The notes below the pieces were generated by a model that worked only from the letters and a program-made list of their open reading frames with translations, ran no database searches and had not been told where the DNA came from. A stretch of DNA of 64,000 nucleotides from Nitrosarchaeum sp. GTDB taxonomy: Archaea; Thermoproteota; Nitrososphaeria; Nitrososphaerales; Nitrosopumilaceae. Made by a program: the position numbers and the translations under genes. Below, piece after piece: positions 59,511 to 64,000 of this stretch; position 1 is the first letter of the stretch, and the number at the start of each line of letters is the position of its first letter. The DNA lies in NCBI GenBank assembly GCA_021414365.1, contig JAIOOR010000021.1:1-64000 (forward strand), written 5' to 3'.

Positions 59511-61936
59511 CAATCAATAACTTTTGAGATTATATGTCCTGGATTACCAAGTTGGTGTTCTTTTTGAATTTCAACTAATGTCTTTGCAGTATTTTTCCAC
59601 ATTGCAAAGCAATTATTGCATTTATAATTTGATTCCTCGACAGGTTTGCCTTCTTTGCCATACTCAAAAAAAGATACTCCTTTATTTTTACAATCCACAA
59701 TAAATTTGCCAACCATGATTAGTTTTTTTGTAGGAATGAAACCTTTTTTGCTGTTAAGTAGTCCTTCTGCCTTTAGATAAGGAATTAACCGTCTGGTCTC
59801 ATTTTTGTCAGCTAGGTTGTATTTTGTCATTAGTGTATCTTTAGTAAATTGTGACTGCCCTGCCATCCATTCAATCATTTTGAGTATGTCGTCATTTATC
59901 ATTTCTGGAACATGATTTTCAAGAATTTTACTAATATCTGACACTATTTCTTGAATCAACTCTTTGTCAACATCTACATCTGCGTTAATTTTTGATAGTT
60001 TGTCCAATCCCGCTTCAAAATAATTTGACCTGAGGTAATTTGATACAAATTCTATGTGTTCACGCGTTACTCTTAACTCTGTAAAATCTGAATTAAATGA
60101 TATACAAAAATTTGCAACCGATACTCCAAGTCTTGCAAGTTTTATCTTTTGATCATTTGTGATTAATGGAATATCTTCATCCTTAAACAAATTTTCAAGT
60201 TTTGTTGCTTCTTCTAATATTGCATTAATTGCATCGTCTTCAAAAACAATATCGTATTTTTGTAACCAAACAAGTTTGAGTAAATCCGCATAGCATTCAA
60301 TCATTTTGTCATATTGTTGGTCACATCTCACATTTCTATCTGAGGAGGATACATTATCTGTGACAAATACTGCAACATCTTGTCTGGCAATGCTTTGTAT
60401 TTGTAACGAGTTTACAATTGCTTGTGCAGGATAATAAAAATTCTTCATCGCCTTTGTTGTTTTGTAATCCTCACCTATGGGATTCATCACTTTGACTTGC
60501 CTTGTTCTGGCATGTGTTTTTCCCTTGCTTGCCTTTTGAATATTTAAAATCCCATCTCGCTCAGTTTCAGCTATTGTGTCCCAGTGTTCCTTTGAGAGTT
60601 TGTGGGCGCCATCGATTACTAGGAGTCGTTTGTCATTAAGTGGTAATACTCCCCATTCTACAAACCATTGATTACCAGAGGATTGTGATGCAGTTGCAGT
60701 CAAGCCTACAATACTTGCAGTTTCAGCAGAAATCATTTGGCCTGATTTGAATAAAAGAATCAATCTTCGCATGATTTCTGATTTTCCAGTTGTGGAATCC
60801 CCCATGATGAGTGTTTTTACCCATCCAGAGTATCTTTTTCCTTCAAATTCAAAAACAATTGAACTAAAAAAAGCCAGTATTCCTGCAATAGTGATTGTCT
60901 GTCTTTTTACAATTTTCGAATATGTTTGAAATTCGTCTGCAAACCATCTTGTTATTTGTTCTGTGCTCTTAAAGTGATAAAAGTCTCTTAGTTTTCGAAT
61001 GTTTTCAAGAGAATAATGCTCGTCATCAAGTTTAGATATTTTAGTTGCAATTAGCGTAACTTTTTGGGATTTTGGATCTGGAATTATCCTTCCAGTTATT
61101 TCTACCTCCTTTCCTGCTTCTAATGACTGTACCTCATTTTGTTCAAGAAAAATATCGTAATGTTTGTATTCATTTCCTTCATCATCAACTAAATTTCCAT
61201 CCCTGTCTTCAATAATTGTAGTTACAATGGGCTTTATTCTTAATTTTTTTATTGTTGAAGTTTTTATCTCATCCACAGTAATGTTGCAATCATTTTCAAA
61301 CAATGTTTCTGCTAAGAATTTCTTTCTGTTTAATCTGGTTATCTCATTTACTTCCGTAAACCCAGCTTTGGTATCTAAAGAAATTTTGTATAAATGATAT
61401 CTTATGCAATTATGGTTATCCCTGTTATTTTTGCATTTGAACTCTATTTTGTCAGGTACATTGTAGGAAATCGTGTTTGATGCAACTACTGCTTTTACTT
61501 TTACTGCTTTTCCTGTGTATTCTGGATTTTCAATCTGGATTAAATTTTTTAGCTCAATAATTTCATCAGATTTTATTGGGTCTTCATTATGTGGACTATC
61601 AAATATTTTGCTGTTAAGCCCTACTGCGTTTGTAATTGTAAATTTTATTTTATTTTCTTCTTTTAGTCCAATAATTGATGAACCGTATCGTACTTGAAGC
61701 ACTTCACAAATTGCTCTATAAAATACACGATGAATTACATCTGTATTTAGGCTTGAAATCATTTGTTTTATTTCTTCAGTAAAATCATCATGATTAATTT
61801 CAATTATTTTGTTATCTGTGATGGAAGAGTCAATCATATCCACATACTTGTAATTTCTGTTTGAATCTTTGAATGTGTTAAAAAAATTCTTTAGATTATC
61901 TGACATCGCAGATTCTGTATATGTAGTATCAATCAT
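59510..61936 (-). CDS. MCM-like replicative helicase of the mobile element
   Basis: The 808-residue AAA+ helicase has an MCM-type core: Walker A MGDSTTGKSEIM at about residue 376, ETASIVGLTATA (the canonical GLTA segment), Walker B LLVIDGAHKLS at about 433, and an arginine finger in ARQDVAVF at about 514. The N-terminal 330 residues include an OB-like part and a cysteine/histidine segment. A winged helix follows the ATPase (QFTKDTLMTKYNLADKNETR). Walker B reads IDGAHK where host MCM has IDEFDK. ATG 61906 is a second possible start. Confidence 0.85.
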   Translation of the reverse strand: MIDTTYTESAMSDNLKNFFNTFKDSNRNYKYVDMIDSSITDNKIIEINHDDFTEEIKQMISSLNTDVIHRVFYRAICEVLQVRYGSSIIGLKEENKIKFTITNAVGLNSKIFDSPHNEDPIKSDEIIELKNLIQIENPEYTGKAVKVKAVVASNTISYNVPDKIEFKCKNNRDNHNCIRYHLYKISLDTKAGFTEVNEITRLNRKKFLAETLFENDCNITVDEIKTSTIKKLRIKPIVTTIIEDRDGNLVDDEGNEYKHYDIFLEQNEVQSLEAGKEVEITGRIIPDPKSQKVTLIATKISKLDDEHYSLENIRKLRDFYHFKSTEQITRWFADEFQTYSKIVKRQTITIAGILAFFSSIVFEFEGKRYSGWVKTLIMGDSTTGKSEIMRRLILLFKSGQMISAETASIVGLTATASQSSGNQWFVEWGVLPLNDKRLLVIDGAHKLSKEHWDTIAETERDGILNIQKASKGKTHARTRQVKVMNPIGEDYKTTKAMKNFYYPAQAIVNSLQIQSIARQDVAVFVTDNVSSSDRNVRCDQQYDKMIECYADLLKLVWLQKYDIVFEDDAINAILEEATKLENLFKDEDIPLITNDQKIKLARLGVSVANFCISFNSDFTELRVTREHIEFVSNYLRSNYFEAGLDKLSKINADVDVDKELIQEIVSDISKILENHVPEMINDDILKMIEWMAGQSQFTKDTLMTKYNLADKNETRRLIPYLKAEGLLNSKKGFIPTKKLIMVGKFIVDCKNKGVSFFEYGKEGKPVEESNYKCNNCFAMWKNTAKTLVEIQKEHQLGNPGHIISKVID

Positions 61937-62038
61937 GTTTTTGTCCAGTATTTTTCTGATCGTTATTGACCACAGATCTTTGTATTCTATAGGTAAATTT
62001 TTGATCGTAATTTTTGATAAAATACACTGCTAGAAGAG

Positions 62039-62281
62039 TCATTTCCAATCTCTGTTAATTATGCTGCTTGCCATTGGTTCTGTGGAAAAATCCACAAATA
62101 GATTCACTAGTGTTTGCCTGCTTAGAGATTCAGGGGATTTAACTAAATTGTTCAAAACAAAAATAGACACTAATTTCTCTGTGGATTTTGTTAACACATG
62201 ATGTAAGAAATGCTTCCTCTCACATAGAGTGGGCTCATTACTTTTTGGACAATTAGAATCAATGCATCTGCGTCTACGCAT
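62039..62281 (-). CDS. small Cys-containing protein of the element (80 aa)
   Basis: ATG 62281 starts MRRRRCIDSNCPKSNEPTLC, a basic N-terminus with three cysteines and a nearby histidine (ERKHFLHH) that could form a zinc site. The rest is helical (LVSIFVLNNLVKSPESLSRQ). A longer frame upstream to 62323 overlaps the next gene too far to be likely. It is the gene directly upstream of the MCM-like helicase. The start overlaps the preceding gene by eight bases. Confidence 0.6.
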   Translation of the reverse strand: MRRRRCIDSNCPKSNEPTLCERKHFLHHVLTKSTEKLVSIFVLNNLVKSPESLSRQTLVNLFVDFSTEPMASSIINRDWK

Positions 62282-62492
62282 CAATTTTTCCCTCTTTGAT
62301 GTTATTATCAAATTCAATAGCATTCAATTCTTTTACAAACAAAATATTTTTGTCAAATGGCTGTTTGTTTAGATGAAGTTTACAGAGTAAAACAGAATAG
62401 TCTGATGATGGGGCTCCATTGAATCTTACAAGATATTCTGGAGTATCCTCACAACATTTACCTATAATGGGTTTGTAAAAGATTTCATTCAT
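62274..62492 (-). CDS. small hypothetical protein of the element (72 aa)
   Basis: The 72-residue protein begins MNEIFYKPIIGKCCEDTPEY and has three cysteines (CC and LLCKLH). No domain recognised. Its ATG shares a base with the stop of the gene before it (TAATG), and its own end overlaps the following gene, so it sits in a translationally coupled string. Confidence 0.55.
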   Translation of the reverse strand: MNEIFYKPIIGKCCEDTPEYLVRFNGAPSSDYSVLLCKLHLNKQPFDKNILFVKELNAIEFDNNIKEGKIDA

Positions 62493-62791
62493 TAGACAAT
62501 CATCCCAAGTTTGAAACCCATTGTATTTTCTAGAGATGCGTTGCTTCTTTTAGCCAAACAAATTTCTTCAAGTGCATTGACTGCAACATCTTTTGTAGGA
62601 TATGCTATTAGACTAAAATTTTGACACTGGTGAATATGCGCCCAAAGAGTTTGTGGACGAGGAAACGAAATAGAATGTTTTGTGTTTCTTTTCAATAACT
62701 CACAAGCAGGACACCGTAGTTTAATTCGAATTTTATCTTTTCTGCAAATCACAACCTTGGTTTTATAATACTGTGGTTCGTATACTGTCAT
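62492..62791 (-). CDS. small protein with CxxC and H-x-H (99 aa)
   Basis: The likely start is ATG 62791 (MTVYEPQYYKTKVVICRKDK); it overlaps the stop codon of the 40-residue gene in an ATGA junction, which decides against the upstream ATG at 62815. RCPACELLKRNTKHS and LWAHIHQCQNF give CxxC and H-x-H ligands resembling a divergent C2H2 finger. A helical end follows. It may bind DNA and regulate the element's replication genes. Confidence 0.62.
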   Translation of the reverse strand: MTVYEPQYYKTKVVICRKDKIRIKLRCPACELLKRNTKHSISFPRPQTLWAHIHQCQNFSLIAYPTKDVAVNALEEICLAKRSNASLENTMGFKLGMIV

Positions 62792-62910
62792 AGGGTTTTC
62801 CTCTTGTTGTTCCAATTGGGAAATTCTCTAAGTGAAGGTGGTTGGCAAAACTCCTCACCATTTTTTTTGATAACCTTTTGAAATGAAATCGATTTTACAA
62901 TGGATATCAT
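62788..62910 (-). CDS. tiny protein in the overlapping string (40 aa)
   Basis: ATG 62910 gives MISIVKSISFQKVIKKNGEE, 40 residues, basic. It overlaps the previous gene's stop (ATGA) and its own stop overlaps the next start (ATGA). The two coupled junctions are the support; sequence alone shows no domain. Confidence 0.55.
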   Translation of the reverse strand: MISIVKSISFQKVIKKNGEEFCQPPSLREFPNWNNKRKTL

Positions 62911-63059
62911 GATTTCATCTCCTTTGCATTCAAATCCAGTTTCTCGTAGTTGGCAAACAATTCTGATATTCCATCATCAAAACTTGAAATGGACTTTTTT
63001 AGAAGAATGTGTAGTTTGAGATAGTTCTCAAAGGAGATATTCGTTAGGATTTGTTTCAC
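62907..63059 (-). CDS. tiny helical protein, first gene of the string (50 aa)
   Basis: GTG 63059 starts MKQILTNISFENYLKLHILL, 50 residues, predicted as two helices with a basic turn. It ends in an ATGA overlap with the next gene. It is divergent from the 63118 gene by 58 bases, so the intervening region is a two-way promoter. The function is unknown. Confidence 0.5.
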   Translation of the reverse strand: MKQILTNISFENYLKLHILLKKSISSFDDGISELFANYEKLDLNAKEMKS

Positions 63060-63086
63060 AAACAGTATAACCCAATGAGTTTATTA

Positions 63087-63128
63087 ATTCCGACTGTTTC
63101 TGTTAATTTATAGTGAAATGGTCGGAAT
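63087..63128. promoter_or_regulatory. inverted repeat in the divergent promoter
   Basis: ATTCCGAC (63087-63094) is an exact 8-base inverted copy of GTCGGAAT (63121-63128). The second arm begins directly after the ATG of the + strand gene, so binding there, or an mRNA hairpin, could shut that gene off. Confidence 0.45.
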
Positions 63129-64000
63129 ACCTGTAAAACCCGCCTGGCAAAGGCGAAAAGATCCTGAGTTAAAGACAAAAATAATGCTCAAATTAGCAAT
63201 TGGAAATTGGTCTGTGGCATCACTATCGCAAGAATTTGGATATACTATACAAAAAAAGGGACAAAAAAAAGAATACCTTGATTACGAAATTGTTAAAAAG
63301 GCTCTAACCTCTCTTAGCGATTTTTCTGGTGAAGGAGACGGGTTTGTAAAAAAGACTACTGATTTTACAGAGGGGAATTGGAAGGGAGAGCATAACAGAG
63401 TATGGATTTTAACTAAGAAAGGGATTTTGGCACTAACACAAATTCAAGAACCATCTGAATTTTTTGAAATGATTTTTTTTCAATATGATAATAATTATAA
63501 ACATTACAAAACAATAATTGAACTTTCAAAACTAATAGAAAACTATGAGTTAAATCATCAAATGTTCAGAGATAAAATAAATTCGGAAATAAATATTGTA
63601 TTATTGAATAAAGTAAAAAACTTATTTTTTACAGAGGATTTCAAAACAAACATTGTTCCAATTCTTAAAAGAATTGGACTTAAAAAAGAAATGACTTATG
63701 CAGAAATTAAAGAATATTCTGAAAATCAAGAATATGAAAAAACTCAATATGGTATTTTAATATCCTGTGTGGACGAAGGATTGGTCATGCAATTAGATAA
63801 CAATTATTGTTTATCTTTGTTTGGATTCCTTTCATTAATTAGTACATATTCAATAGATAGAAATATTTCTAACAAAAAACTTGAAAATGAAATCCATCAA
63901 ATTATTGATAATCATAAATTTTTATTCCCAAAAATACTAAACAAAAAAGTTGTTTCAATTATCGAATTAACTCAAATTTTTAGAAAGATCTTCTTTGGTA
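63118..64000 (+). CDS. winged-helix-like protein, cut at the window end
   Basis: The frame runs from ATG 63118 to the window edge without a stop (294 codons). It begins MVGIPVKPAWQRRKDPELKT. The first 110 residues could be winged helix: IMLKLAIGNWSVASLSQEFG, a KALTSLSDFSGEGD loop and VWILTKKGILAL. The remaining part is helical with alternate charge. It may be the regulator of the divergent string of small genes, but no relative is recognised. Confidence 0.65.
   Translation, partial: MVGIPVKPAWQRRKDPELKTKIMLKLAIGNWSVASLSQEFGYTIQKKGQKKEYLDYEIVKKALTSLSDFSGEGDGFVKKTTDFTEGNWKGEHNRVWILTKKGILALTQIQEPSEFFEMIFFQYDNNYKHYKTIIELSKLIENYELNHQMFRDKINSEINIVLLNKVKNLFFTEDFKTNIVPILKRIGLKKEMTYAEIKEYSENQEYEKTQYGILISCVDEGLVMQLDNNYCLSLFGFLSLISTYSIDRNISNKKLENEIHQIIDNHKFLFPKILNKKVVSIIELTQIFRKIFFG

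Larger units (their letters stand above)
57621..64000. mobile_element. part of an integrated plasmid or provirus, right end outside the window
   Basis: A translocase-like ATPase, an MCM-type replicative helicase, overlapping tiny genes and iteron-like repeats fit a thaumarchaeal integrated element. No integrase, capsid or attachment site could be identified. The left end near 57386-57620 is a guess from the change in gene type and the repeats there. Confidence 0.5.

Noticed and set aside
61164-61397. Plus-strand frames inside the MCM-like gene and similar antisense frames elsewhere
   Set aside because: They are shadows of long, clearly coding genes on the other strand.

Overview
The window reads as the chromosome of an ammonia-oxidising Thaumarchaeota (Nitrososphaerota), close to the Nitrosopumilus/Nitrosarchaeum group. 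This rests on gene content, not on a database search. The sequence is very AT-rich and carries archaeal TBP, FEN1, a CdvA cell-division protein with PRC-barrel and coiled coil, TATA boxes about 27 bases before start codons (leaderless transcripts), secreted proteins with IPxWIKNNAGWW repeats and a PEFG-type C-terminal anchor, many stand-alone SRPBCC, AsnC-ligand and mini zinc-finger proteins, and a FixC-FixX fusion beside etfBA.

Region 1 (1-40064) is mostly core chromosome. It holds the tail of a histidine kinase, a TGTA-rich repeat zone, a patatin lipase, TerC, CdvA, acetyl-CoA synthetase, a PAS protein, FEN1, a tRNA-Ser(CGA) and an MFS exporter. A run of tiny genes (13121-14502) follows, preceded by a possible small RNA with a terminator hairpin. 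Next come the electron-transfer-flavoprotein operon (etfB-etfA-fixCX), malic enzyme, secreted proteins, MscL, a JAMM protease, two peptide/nickel-type ABC permeases, a SMARCAL1-like SNF2 ATPase, Fe/Mn superoxide dismutase and TBP.

Region 2 (40146-57385) looks like a defence island. The first block (40146-49207, all +) is tightly packed: a SIR2-like protein, an unknown helical protein, a P-loop ATPase, a 68-residue protein, a DUF5615/PIN-like protein, a PD-(D/E)XK-like protein, a UvrD-type helicase fused to a RecB-type nuclease, and a protein with five 60-residue repeats. An Eco57I-like methyltransferase follows on the minus strand; its N-terminal nuclease site looks degraded. Divergent from it is a second tight operon (52171-57385): a ParB-like protein, an SNF2 helicase, a DUF3883 nuclease-like protein and a beta-class DNA methyltransferase. 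I cannot match either operon to a named defence system, and they are the best candidates here for something undescribed.

Region 3 (57386-64000, running off the window) looks like part of an integrated plasmid or provirus. It has a P-loop DNA-translocase-like ATPase, an MCM-like helicase with an unusual Walker B motif, five very small overlapping genes upstream of it, short direct and inverted repeats that could be replication or attachment sites, and a divergent winged-helix-like gene cut by the window edge. No integrase is visible.
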